NCBI GenBank assembly: GCA_015680685.1
Contig: MNCI01036287.1
Coordinates: 119,392 to 183,391, forward strand
From: Gnetum montanum
Taxonomy: Eukaryota > Streptophyta > Gnetopsida > Gnetales > Gnetaceae
Length of the DNA: 64,000 nucleotides
Reading direction: 5' to 3'
Shown: one piece after another, positions 48,227 through 59,714 of the stretch
Numbering within the stretch: the first letter of the stretch is position 1
Layout of the letters: every line of letters begins with the position of its first letter
Position numbers and translations under genes: made by a program
The notes under the pieces: generated by a model
What the model was told of the DNA's origin: nothing
What the model saw: the letters and a program-made list of their open reading frames with translations, nothing else
Databases searched by the model: none

Positions 48227-48473
48227 TGATATCGAATACGTGATATCGCAGGGGAAGACGTGATATCGCAAGGGATGCGATATTGCGATGGCTACGATAT
48301 CGCATACGTGATATCGTAGGCGAAGACGTCATATCGTGAGGGATGCGATATCGCGATGGCCACGATATTGCATATGCAATATTGCAGGGGAAGATGTGAT
48401 ATTGCGAGGGATGCGATATCGCGATGGTCATGATATCGCATACGCAATATCGCACCCCATGTGATATCGCGTC
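48227..48473 (-). repeat. 68-bp tandem repeat of CGATATCG palindromes in U3
   Basis: Three full units at 48227-48294, 48295-48362 and 48363-48430, with an exact 68-bp spacing, and a partial fourth unit to about 48473. Each unit carries four GATATC or GATATTG-type palindromes (for example GCGATATCGC) separated by CATACG, AGGGGAAGACGT, AGGGATG and GATGGCCA. The array lies immediately upstream of the TATA box in transcription sense. Confidence 0.92.
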
Positions 48474-48479
48474 ATATTA

Positions 48480-49690
48480 GTTAACAAGACACTACCAAGG
48501 TTTATTCCCCTAAGGACCAAGTCTATTTGTACTAATTATCAAGGTAGTAGAAATCTGTACTAATTATTTGCATCAAAATTTGATTCTTCTTCTTGGATTT
48601 ATTTTGTTAAAAATTATTCATTTAATAATTCTTTAAAATAGTTTTTTCACCTACCCAAAATTTCATTGTATTTACCAAAATTCTTTTATCTACCTTCTTG
48701 ATGTATTTAACATGATCAATCCTTTCTTTAATTCTAACTTCTCATAAAAGGTATTTAAGACCTTATGACTCACTTTGGCTATTTCCATGATTTTCTCCTT
48801 CTATCATTTTGTATATTAGCCTATTTTCTTAACTATCACTTTTTGGCCATTCCTTAAAGCATTTTTTCTTATTTTGGATAGCACATTGCACTTTAGTACT
48901 CCATCACCATGTCTCCTTTGGAATGTATTTTTTACCTTTTATTTCACCCAAAATGTTCTTTCCAATTTTCTAAATCTAAATTTACATTTGGCCATAAATT
49001 AAATTTCCAAAGCAATCCTAATTCTATGTTTCTTCTTCCATCAATTATTTTCTAAATAAATTAATACTATCTTCTTTTAGATTCCATCATTTTGTACATT
49101 TAGTTCATTTTCTTATGCTACCTATAAAGCTAAGTTCATGACAATTTGTTGATGCTAAGTTGCAATCACTCTCCAAGTATAACCTAACCTTGTAGTCTTT
49201 GCACATGGCCCAATCTCTTTTTCATAGCAAGAAATAATCAATTTGTGTTTTATTCATACCACTCTTATAAGTAATTAAATGTTTAGTTTTATTCTTGAAA
49301 TAAGCATTTGCAATTGCTAAGTCATAGGCACTTGCAAATCATAATAGTTATGTTCTCATATGATTATGCTCTCCAAATCCATGCCCTCTATAAATTCTAT
49401 CATATCCCATTTTCATAAATCCAACATGAACATGCTTTCTTGTTGGGAAATTTATTAAAGCATGAGATTAATAGAATTCCAAAATTCTAGGTTAATAAAA
49501 TTTTCTAGGCTAATTTGTAGAGCATTATGTTGATGATATCATTTTCAAATACAAGTTTGATGTCCTTAATTCAATTTCTATGATGGTATACTTATAGTTG
49601 GCTTTGGTGAGGTTATATAGTTAGTTGATAGTCTAACACTAATGCTCATCCTTTTATATTTGAACTTGGAACAAACATTGATGAAGTTAC
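48480..49690 (-). pseudogene. RTE-like LINE endonuclease and linker, decayed
   Basis: The minus strand reads HVHVGFMKMGYDRIYRGHGF (49430-49372), then FASAYDLAIANAYFKNK and HLITYKSGMNKTQIDYFLL (49320-49215), RDWAMCKDYKV (49205-49175), WWWSTKVQCAIQNKKKCFK (48890-48835), and IKERIDHVKYIKKVDKRIL (48725-48670). This is the order seen in plant RTE-clade LINEs (endonuclease end, then the linker that precedes RT). No RTE reverse transcriptase follows; the sequence meets E4 at 48479. The segment 49490-49690 is a piece related to the 5' part of the LINE fragment at 7485-8027. Confidence 0.78.
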
Positions 49691-50007
49691 AAAATTTTTC
49701 ATTGTAACATTTGTTAAATATAAATTCTTTACATTTCAAATGATTTCACAAATCTAGTAGTTACCACATTTGTTAAATTTGAATTCTCTACATTTCAAAT
49801 GATTTTGACAAATCTATTCATTCTTACAATTCATAAATATGTATTCTATACCATTTGAATTATTTTTTATGATTAGTATTTCTTCATTATGATTTAAAAT
49901 TTTTATTCATTTAAGAATGAACATTTTTGCTTTACAAATGATTTACACATTTGAGATCTCTGTGCTTTGAATGATTTGTGTAAAATCTAATTCATTTAAG
50001 AAGATAA
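49691..50007. repeat. Satellite-like repeat, second block
   Basis: The same approximately 60-bp unit as at 38590-39020 (CATTTGTTAAATATAAATTC, TACATTTCAAATGATTT). It is diverged, with at least three recognisable copies. Confidence 0.5.
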
Positions 50008-50343
50008 ATCTCAGCATTATGATCAATTTCACAAATATCTACATTACAATATTTTGTAAACCTGATGATTAGTTCAATCTGTACATTACCACATTAATAA
50101 AAAACAACCCTAAAATTAATATCATAAATTACCATTGTAAATGAATAAAAATTGTAGCTACTAATTGTCTTCTACATCTCAGCATTATGATCAATTTCAC
50201 AAATATCTACATTACAATATTTTGTAAACCTGATGATTAGTTCAATCTGTACATTACCACATTAATAAAAAACAACCCTAAAATTAATATCATAAATTAC
50301 CATTGTAAATGAATAAAAATTGTAGCTACTAATTGTCTTCTAC
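50008..50343. repeat. Perfect 168-bp tandem duplication
   Basis: Bases 50008-50175 and 50176-50343 are identical as far as I can compare them. This is in sharp contrast to the heavily diverged repeats on either side. Confidence 0.9.
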
Positions 50344-51006
50344 ATTTTGCAATACAAATTTTCAAGGTTTTCTTATTATTTTTTCATAATGATTGAGAAA
50401 TTTAATTGATTTAAAAATAAAAATCTTTGCATTACAAATATGATGATTCAAAAATTTGAACTCATTATTCATAATTAAAAAGTGATGAAGCTTTTGCACC
50501 AAAATTTAGCATGAGTGTACTTGAGAAACTATATATTTTCATTAAGATCAACATAGAATGATAACATCAACCTCCAAAAATACTTTTGAAGTAAATCATA
50601 TAGAAAGTCATATTGGATAACTAATAAATTTTTCAAAAAATCTAATTATATTTATAAAAACAACATTTTTGTTTACATAATTTATATCATTAACATTTTT
50701 ATTATGGCAAATCACTATAATATAGTACACTACTCTTGAAAAAAAAAGAAACAAATGATAATGTTTAAAGAAATTTAAAAATAGGACAATAATAACAAGA
50801 GGATTTATAAATCATTACAAAAACTACATCAATAAACTTAGTCTACAAGTTGATCATGCTTAATAGTTTCTCAATGCAACTCCTACTTAGTGAAGAGACC
50901 ATGTCTCAAAAACAAGACCAATTAGCTTGTTTCTTAGTATTGATCAAGAGTAGTACATAAAATGGAAATAGGTGAAGGAAATGCCTCAAATGGATATAAC
51001 CTAAAG
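50344..51006. other. No gene recognised
   Basis: AT-rich spacer before the next LTR. Confidence 0.4.
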
Positions 51007-51918
51007 TGGAGATTAACTAGATGAATGTGCCACCTCTCTAATGATGGAGTCTTTTCCTTCAATTTTGACATGTCTAGGGGTATTTTAAGCATATTTTGAT
51101 GAGTTCATGCGGTTTTGGAGTTAATGGGAACTTCTTTGAAGGTGACCAAGTGTTCCAAGCCTTAAAATAAGCATATTTATTTTTTTCCCTACTAGAATAG
51201 ATGTCTCTCCTACATGATAGATGTCTCCTATATAATATTGACATCTTCTCTAAAGTATAGATGTATCTTGTACGTGTAAGAAATCTCTTGCAAATCATCT
51301 ACACTAAGGAAAGACATCTTATTTGACCACAAGATGTTTACTTTGGACATCTCTGTACTTCAAAAAGACATCCTCTCCTCTTCAAAGACATATTGTATGA
51401 TTTTCAATAGACTTTAAATTGAATTGTAATATTAAAGAAAGACAAAAGATCACTTGAGAATGTATAAAAGGATAATAAAAAAATTAAGTTAATTAGTCTA
51501 GTCCTAAGAGAGAAGGCTTGTTTCTAGGAGAGATTAAGAGGAAAGCTCTTCCAAGTATGTGAAAAGAAATCCTCCAAGGTACCTCTAAAGAGAGAGAGGT
51601 AGAGAGTGGCTTGAGAGAGAGATGTGTGAAGCTCACTTTGATCATTCTTATTCATGTTGTTATGAGAAATTTTCTATCATTTTATGAAGAGAATAAAAGT
51701 GATTCATTGTTATTTATCTATGTCTTATGTGAGAGGAGTGTAGTTATGAAGATCTTGAGTATTGTTTGTCCTTAAGGATTATATGCTTCTAGCTGTGTAC
51801 TTGAATTTTAAGCAAGAATAAAGAGTTGTATGTCTTTTCTTATTTTCTAGTGTGTGTTCTTATTATAATTTTGTAGGATTTGACTTCAACTTGAGATGTT
51901 GGGGCCTGGTCCTTACCA
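51007..51918 (+). repeat. 5' LTR of E6
   Basis: It starts TGGAGATTAAC and ends near TTACCA, before the primer site. AGATGTCT/AGACATCT words occur about eight times at 51198-51395. Confidence 0.55.
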
Positions 51919-51920
51919 GA

Positions 51921-51937
51921 TTAGTAACAGAGCAAAG
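51921..51937 (+). promoter_or_regulatory. Primer-binding site, initiator tRNA-Met type
   Basis: TTAGTAACAGAGCAAAG resembles TTGGTATCAGAGC, the common plant iMet primer site, with two mismatches in 13. Confidence 0.5.
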
Positions 51938-52437
51938 ATTTGAAGATAATTTACTCAAGTTGGAGAGTCCTCTACATCACCAAACAAGAAACTCACTCAT
52001 CTCCAATTGCATTTGATTTATAACTTAAATTAATTTAACTTCCATACTCAATTAGGATTTGATAAATCTCCTTTTAGTTATTTTCAATGATCAATTGTAT
52101 AAGGTATCCAAAATTCTTATTATTTGAGATACCCATTAGCTTTTAATAGCTAGGATTTGTAATAATTCTAAGAAATACATTTAAAAATTTTCATATCTTG
52201 AGTTGAATCTATTTGAATACTCTAAAATTAGTTGTAAGTGTTGTTGTTTCCTTGAATTTTCTTCTGAGTATTTGAAAATTATATCCATATCTATGAAATT
52301 AGTTGTGATTGTTTGTGTTTGATACTCATAACTTGAAATGGGGTTGTGAATAGTTATGTTTTGTTCTCATAACTTGAAGAAATAGTTATGGGGATTATCA
52401 TTATTGTGTTTCCTGGGATTGTATTGTAATTTTAAGT

Positions 52438-53700
52438 ATGGCACCCAAGAATAAATCAATCCATGGTTTAGCCAAGAACATGAAATATTTTATGGATGCT
52501 CTCAAAATTATTGTGGAAAGAATAAAGATATTATCTTCTAGCCATTAAGAAAGGAAGGAAGATGAAGGGTTTGATGAAGTAAAGGTCAATGAGGAGATGA
52601 GTTTTCAAGCATCTCTTATTTTGCAAAGGAGTGCTCAACACTTAAAGGTTTCAAGGGAGGAAATCATAAGCTTCATCAAAGAGACTAAGATATCTTAAAA
52701 ATCCTAGATGGTATATGTTACTAATCAAGAAGAATTCCTACCTCATGAATCATGGAGGTTGAAGGATCAAAGCCAAAGGAGAGGCCAAGATCAACTTATT
52801 CAAGAAGTATCAAGAGCAATACTAGAAGGTATGATATTCTTTCTTTTTGCAACATTTATATACCTTGTGATAAGGGGAAAAAGATTCTAAGTCAAGTTGA
52901 GGTTATTGCATGGGATATAGGTGAGCCTTCTAGCTAAGGTATGTGAAGAATGATTACGTTGATATTATTTTTTGATGAATGTTTTGTTAATACCATGGAA
53001 TATAGTTTATATTTTGATTTGAAACATCTAAAGTGGGATGAAAATATTGATGATGATTCATTTGAAGGGGAGAAACCATTTAATTTAGGGAATCCTAATG
53101 TTGGATAGCGACATGTTAAAGATTAAGTTAAACCAAGATTATATGGAAGAAATCATAAAGAGGTAAGTAAGTGTGAGCTCTACCTTTTAGATGATAGTAA
53201 TATCTCTCATGTTGAAGCTAGTATTATAGTTTCTAATCTTGTGCTTCAACTTGATAGTTATTAATTCAATTATGAGTATGTGTATCATGATCATTATGAT
53301 GATTGTAATGAAATTAATATTCATGTTATAAATGAGGAAATTAATGTAACTTTTGATGCCAATGTTAGTAAGAGCAAAAATAATGATGGTAATGAATTTG
53401 ATTTTGTATGGAATAATGATGGATATAATGGTAATCATGGTGGAAATATCATTATTAATGCTAGTAAAGACATTGGTAATGATTTAATTTTCCAAAAATT
53501 ATAGATTCTTCCTATTTATTATAGAAATAATAAATTTTGAAAATGTGTTGATGATCTTAATTATATTGATTGTGTAATGGATGAGTAGCATGAAGGCAAT
53601 CCTAGTGATTGTGACAATAATGATGGAAGGAAGCTAAATAGTAAATTTCCAAGCACCAAGAAGAAGGAAAAAAAGAAAAAAAAAGGAAGTTGGTTTTAGG
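52438..53700 (+). pseudogene. Unrecognised decayed ORF of E6
   Basis: It starts at an ATG (MAPKNKSIHGLAKNM) 500 bases after the LTR. It reads in one frame to 52697 with a single stop after 36 codons: a Lys/Glu-rich, probably helical region (KVSREEIISFIKETK). Later pieces in other frames include ESWRLKDQSQRRGQDQ (52750-52797), FDLKHLKWDENIDDDSFEGE (53015-53074), an Asp/Asn-rich stretch with HDHYDDCNEINIHVINEE (53287-53340), and a Lys-rich run (53655-53690). The start position and basic character suit a Gag, but I recognise no Gag, protease or RT motif. Function unknown. Confidence 0.4.
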
Positions 53701-54105
53701 ATACCTAACTCTCTTAATTTTTCTTATTCTTCTTCCATTGCAAGTTATAGGAGAGATAGATGAGATTTGATTCTCTCAAGATGACAACATAGTGGAGCCT
53801 TTAAGGATAAAATCCAACTCCATTTTTCTTTCACATAACTTCTCTATTGTGATGTAAGTACAAAATTATGTAATGATATGTATGTGTTTATATTTTTACC
53901 ATGCATACATTATGTTGTGAATTTATATGTATTGTGTAATAAATGTTGGAAGGTGAAGATAAATTGTTATGAGCTTCAACCATTCCATGTATGTGTGGTT
54001 TTGATTTATGTGTGGATTATGATCTATGTGTGGAGGCAACAACCATTCCATGTGTAAAGGCCTCTTGTATGGGAATCAAGTATATTTTAAGGTGGAGGAC
54101 ATTCA

Positions 54106-54370
54106 TGTGAATATCAATAAGACCAATGTGTCATCTCTCTAATTATCAGATCTTTTCAAGGGATTTCAGGATTAATGGGAACTTGTTTGGAGATATCTAG
54201 ATATTCCAAGCCTCAAAATAGGCATCCTTATTTTTGGCCCTACCAGGATAGACATCTCTTCTAGAGTATATAAATCTCCCCTTCATGATAGATGTCTTCT
54301 CTATAAGATATATGTCTCCTTTGGAGTATAGATGTCTCGTCCACAAGTAAGATAAATGTCTTCTCACCAT
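54106..54370 (+). repeat. 3' LTR fragment of E6
   Basis: It begins TGTGAATATC after the polypurine tract and matches the first 260 bases of the 5' LTR, including its AGATGTCTC cluster. It then stops. Confidence 0.6.
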
Positions 54371-57300
54371 AACCTAACTCGAATGATGATGATGTTGGTT
54401 TTGCAAGAATAAGAGGGCTAACCCAAATTTAACTAATATAATAGAAAAGATGTTCTAATTATGGATTTTTTTATATAACTATCATTGCATATTAAATAAA
54501 ATCTTGGTTAAAGGAACAAAATAAGAGATCCACCACAAGTGACATAAGAGTATAGGCTTTTTCCATCCCAAGAACCAAAACAACATAGGGTCTTTTTCAT
54601 GAGAAAGCCAACTTTATGTTGCTATTGTTACACTAATAAATCATGGCTAGGGAGAACTTACTATTATTGTGTCATCCATGAAGCATGGTAACAACCTAGA
54701 AGGGATACTCTTTCTTTAGATGTTCAACCTTCAAGTGGATCCTTTTGTATCCTATGATAATGAGGATAGTTCATGATGTTTGATCCTTAATTGTTTTCCA
54801 CTTTGATCTATACCTAGTTATAAATCCTTTTGTATTTGTTAGTCATAATCATAAATAAGAAGGAACTAAGAACTTAATAACCTTACCATACTCTACTTAA
54901 GAACCTCTAATAAATAGACATAGTATAATAGTACTTATGTGATAATAATAGTACATGAGGTTGACCAAATGTAGGTACTTTTCATTGTTTAGTACTATAA
55001 AGAATTAAGCCTATCCATCCTACTAATCCAATATATCTACCTTACCAAAAGAAATTTGTCCTAGGCCTAGGGTTGATCATGATTGATCATTGTATTGAAC
55101 ATTATATTTATCATAGGGGTCCAACCCCTAGCTAGTTCCATCCAAACTTGAGAATCAAGTTCCCTCTAAAATTCCCCCTTCAATCCATACTGTGTCTCTG
55201 AAATGAATCTTCTTAAATATTTAACATTTTCTATGATCATATTTATCTTAAGTATTCATGGAATCTTTTCAAATAGATAAAATAATAATATTATGTTAAT
55301 GTCAATTAAATCAATGTTACTATATATAAATTTGAACTTCTTAATATTTCTCATTTATCTGGATGATGTGATGGATCAACTATGTGCTTTATTAGTTTTA
55401 ATAATGGTAGTTACAAAATCTACTATTAGCCTAGCCATTCTAGTTGGTAATTTCTAAATTTAAGGAACCATTACAATAGAATCTATAGATTACATCAAGG
55501 ACAAGATGGGCAAATAATAAAGAGTTCTTGTTCTTCTTAACTAACACAAGAAGGAAACCTCCTACAACACAAGTGAAAATTCCATTTAAAGTTCACAACT
55601 AAATCACATAACGTATTTAACATCTATGTTACATTATCCTTGTTTACCAAGTAATGAAATCATTATTGTAGATTAAGCATTTTATTTCATAGGGATGTGG
55701 TTACCATGTTCAAGCAAAATTAGTTAGTCCTTCTAAATTACCTAATAAATTGAAGGATCTCAATGTTTGGCTTCATAATTTAAGTGGACCTCATGTAACT
55801 CCATTTTATTTTTTTAATTTTTTACTAATCAATTTATAATATATTTTCCCTTTACCACATCATACAAATCTTTGTATATCTAGATGCTAAAGGGACTACT
55901 AACTTTACTTGTTATTATTTCATTGAAAGCTTACTTACTTTAATATTTCAGAGCACTCTAAGAAATCTGTAATTATACATTACTAGATGAGAGAGATTCC
56001 CAAATCTGAGTATTTTATATTCTTATAACTCATAGAGAATGAGTTTCCATCATTAAAATTATGATCCTAAATAAAAACAAGAACTTATCCTAGAGTTTTT
56101 GGGTTTCCTAGCATTTCATAAAAATAATTTTTTTTGGCTTTAATCAAGTTAATTAAAAAATATTTTATTTATCAATATATTCTATATCTTATTTTATTAT
56201 TAATATATTTTCTTTGGTGTACCTGCCTTAAGAGGATATTGCCCAAGTAGGATTAATTTCCTCCTTAGTAACATGGCACTCTTTACAAAAAAGAAGATAA
56301 TCTTTCTTGAATATAAGCCTACCACTATAAGACTTTAGTTGAATTAAGTCATCTTAACTAACATTCTAGAAATTTTTCCATCTTTAAATGGAGGGGTTCA
56401 ATGGTTGTTATTACTAACCCTATGAGATTTGGATAGATATCATATAGGCAAGAAACCCAATGAGATTATATACTTTATGATCTTGGGATTTTTCATCCCT
56501 AGTTATCAATAGAGTAATCTCTCCTAAAAATATAGAATTGAAGTAAGAAATTAAATTATTCAGTTATAATACCTAAGGTGCTATATGAGGTTAAATTAAT
56601 TTGTTTTATACTTATAATATTAACCTAGTAGCTCTTTGCAAGCTTACTTGGAGACATAATTATGTATTTAGGAAGGCCTTTCAAGAGTTTGTTTTGTGTA
56701 ACACAAGAAATTTTAATGAAGGGCTTTCCTCCAGAATAAACTTGATTGCATAAGGTAAATTAAAGAAAAAATGCACTCTTAGTATACATTCTTAGATCAA
56801 CTTGAGACTCCAAGGTAACTATTTTTTTCTACTTCATAGGAAACTCCCTTATCATTCCCATCCTTTGGGCCATCAGATCACTTATTAAAATTATTCAATA
56901 ATTTGGTTGAACCACTCTATACTATTGTAATAAATTAATGATATTTTGTCATGTTTAGATAAGGATTAGTTTGTAACAATAGGCCAAGCAATTAGTTGGG
57001 ATCATTTATTACCTCTAGCTAATGATCTTTGGCTAATTTTGTCAAAAATGTTATGTTGCTAATCATTTGATTAGTAAAAAAATATGTCAATTATACCTTG
57101 GTTAGTTATGTATGGACAAGTATTTTAAAATGTTTAACTAGACATTTTGTAGATCTTGGTCTAGTAGTAAATATTTGTTAAACTGATAATAAAGTGATTA
57201 CTACTTATCCCATATCTTGTAATAATTCTAGGTATCCTCATATCATTCCTACTTTTCATTAATATATGTTAAGTAAGAGAGATATGAGGGCGAAGTTTAG

Positions 57301-59714
57301 GTTAGTATATCCTATTAACTTATACAATTATTTTCTTACTTTAATCAAATTACTAAGTATTCCTATATAATGATTGATACTTATAATATTATTTATTTAT
57401 CTTACATGCCAAATTTATATATTTAAAATATGAAGTTTCTGAAAACAAATTTCTATCAAAATTCTTGATTTTAGCCAAACATGAGTATATCATGAGTTGA
57501 CCAAAAGTCATTTTCTATAATACCATGAGTCATGGTGATGCTAGAAATAGAGAGAATTTATTTTTGAGGATTTTACATGTCAACTATGAGTCATGATGGA
57601 AGACCATGACAATACCATGTGTAATGATATAAAAATTCAAGTGCTAAAGATCAAAAATCCTTGTACAAAATAGTTCAACCTCAAGATCTACAAGACTAAA
57701 AGATCCTAGAAGCCTTAGATGATCTTGTCGATCACCAAAGGACTTGAAAAATCTATTACTAATTTAATGCAAATGATGTGAATGAATAATAGATGCATAA
57801 ATAACAAGTAAAGTGCCAAATCCATGAGTGAACCAAGCATTGACAAAGTAAACAAAAGGGAAATATGGCAAAAAATACTACAAATTTATATTGATTTTAA
57901 AAAATATAAGTTCATAAAATACAAATATATAGATTTTTAACTCTTTCAAAATGCATATCTGCAACTAGCCCTTGAGACAATGACCTCAAAAGTTTCTAGT
58001 CTACACCTAAGCCTTGAAAATCTTCCTAAAATTTCTATTGGAAGATTTGTGACATGGGTGGATAGGGTATGCTTCACAGAGGTCATGAAGATGTCTAGCT
58101 TGCTAGTTTTGCATTGAAACTTAAGGTTGTAGCAAGTACTAAGTGCTCTCAGTGGTTGACACTGAAAATGGCTATGTGCTTTTAGATCTTATAATGCTAA
58201 GAGATTCAAAAATATCTAAGGATGTTCTTGTATTCTACTTTTATAGACTATCACTTGTTGTTTCATGTCAACTTCTATTTCAATAATTTTTTCAACATCC
58301 TCCCCAGTTTATTTACTATTTACACTGGTAAGCAAAATGTAACATATTCTATATAATTTATGCTAGTAGCCTACAAAGTATTCATAACATAAGTCCAATT
58401 TATGCTATCTAGAATAATTCATAGTGTATTTCATATTTTGTGCTATGAATCATACTTTACATCATGATAATGTTTTGGAATTTCAAATAAATAGGGTTAC
58501 AAGATGAATTTCTAATGGGAAAATCAAGGTATTTCTTTTGCTCTTGAATCCAATTAGAATTCCATTTAAGAATTACATGTAAGGGGATCAAATTTTTTTC
58601 TTGGATTTATCTTGATCCTAAGGCTTTCTTGTTTACAATTTAATTTTCTTTAAGATGTTTCATCGGTCTCTCTTTACTGATGTTTAGAGGTTTGACCTAA
58701 AAGACATCAACAAAGAATGCAAAACACCACCGTAGATTCACCACCAATGCTTCTCTCTTTACATTTGTTCCTGAAAATGTTGAATCATTCCAAAGAGTAC
58801 TTACAATGGTGAGGTAAGGTTAAGGTGTGAATGGTGAGGATTCAAAGTGAGGCATTTAGGCTAAATTGTGTAAAAAAAATAGTCAAAAAGACTAACAAGG
58901 AATCTCAAATTTTCTAACATCATTGTTGTGGCCTAGTGATATACTCATTAGATAAAAATTTCTTCATGCTTTGTGCTTTGTTTACTGGTTATTGATGTTT
59001 GGGAAAACTAGTGTTTTTCTATGGGCTACTTTGGCCACTTGGCTCTTTTCTTAAGTCTTTGTTTTACTTTGGGCTACCTTTACCACTTAGCTTTTTTGGA
59101 TTTTCTTCCATTTTTTTCTTTTTGGGAGTGAATCCTTATTTTGATTTTAATGCCAAGGAAAAACTTTTGTTATTTTTTTAAATGAAGCATAAAGAGATTC
59201 AACAAACTAATTTATTGATTATGTGAAGTATATCACATAGATAGGACATAAGAATGTCACATGTAGGTCTCCATCACAAGCCAAGTACAAAAGCATAACA
59301 TTAGTTCATGGTTGTAGCTCAAAAGGAATAGGGAGAAGGATGGAGTGGAAAGCATTAATGGCATGATCAAATAAGCAAATTGAATCACTTGTTAAGATCA
59401 TATGCTAACTTACTACTATGATGAGTCACACCTCTGCAATGACTCTTGGTTCATCCTACAAACATAACTTAGAGAGCAAGGAAAAAATCAAAGAAACATG
59501 AGATAATATAAAATTAGGAAGTAGACATTAGCTATCATGAAATATGGCTAGCAAAGCTTGGGAAAGGTATATTTTCTTTTCAAATAGTTACAATATTTGC
59601 AATATTTTTTACATCAAGGATAAAAAGATCTTTCATGCTCACTTATCATAGGTCACAAGGTTAGTCCATGTCAAGTGTTCATTTAAGTCTAAAAACAAAA
59701 GAAAATAAAAACTA
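54371..59714. other. No gene recognised
   Basis: 5.3 kb of AT-rich DNA with stops in all frames. The part next to the gypsy pol (about 57,800-59,700) should contain the 3' end and 3' LTR of that element, but I cannot define an LTR because no second copy is present. A 60-codon hydrophobic frame at 58999-59181 has no known match. Confidence 0.4.

Larger units (their letters stand above)
41457..48474 (-). mobile_element. E4: gag-protease LTR retrotransposon, both LTRs
   Basis: Minus-strand element of 7.0 kb and the nearest relative of E2. The 5' LTR is about 47496-48474, the primer site 47477-47494, gag 47353-45047, the protease 44863-44444 with an extension to about 44020, the non-coding 3' region 43990-42302, the polypurine tract 42289-42301 and the 3' LTR 41457-42288. 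GTTAA at 41452-41456 and 48480-48484 is a possible target duplication, five bases away from the LTR end on the right. No RT, RNase H or integrase is present. Confidence 0.87.
47496..48474 (-). repeat. 5' LTR of E4 with expanded U3 array
   Basis: It matches 41457-42288 but is about 150 bases longer because of the array at 48227-48473. The minus-strand TATA box is at 48202-48209. Confidence 0.87.
51007..54370 (+). mobile_element. E6: short LTR retrotransposon with iMet-type primer site
   Basis: Direct repeats at 51007-51918 and 54106-54370 share the layout AATGTGYCAYCTCTCTAAT, TTAATGGGAACTT, TTCCAAGCCT, then clustered AGATGTCTC words. The polypurine tract TTTTAAGGTGGAGGAC (54086-54100) precedes the second copy, and an initiator-tRNA-Met-type primer site follows the first. 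The second LTR is truncated near 54370. The internal region is only about 2.2 kb with a broken ORF and no recognisable RT or integrase. Confidence 0.6.

Noticed and set aside
48227-48473. CRISPR-like array of palindromic repeats
   Set aside because: The 68-bp units are repeated whole with no unique spacers, and they lie in the LTR of a plant retrotransposon.
53187-53438. Isoleucine-rich minus-strand frame
   Set aside because: Antisense of the Asp/Asn-rich segment of the E6 ORF; composition artefact.
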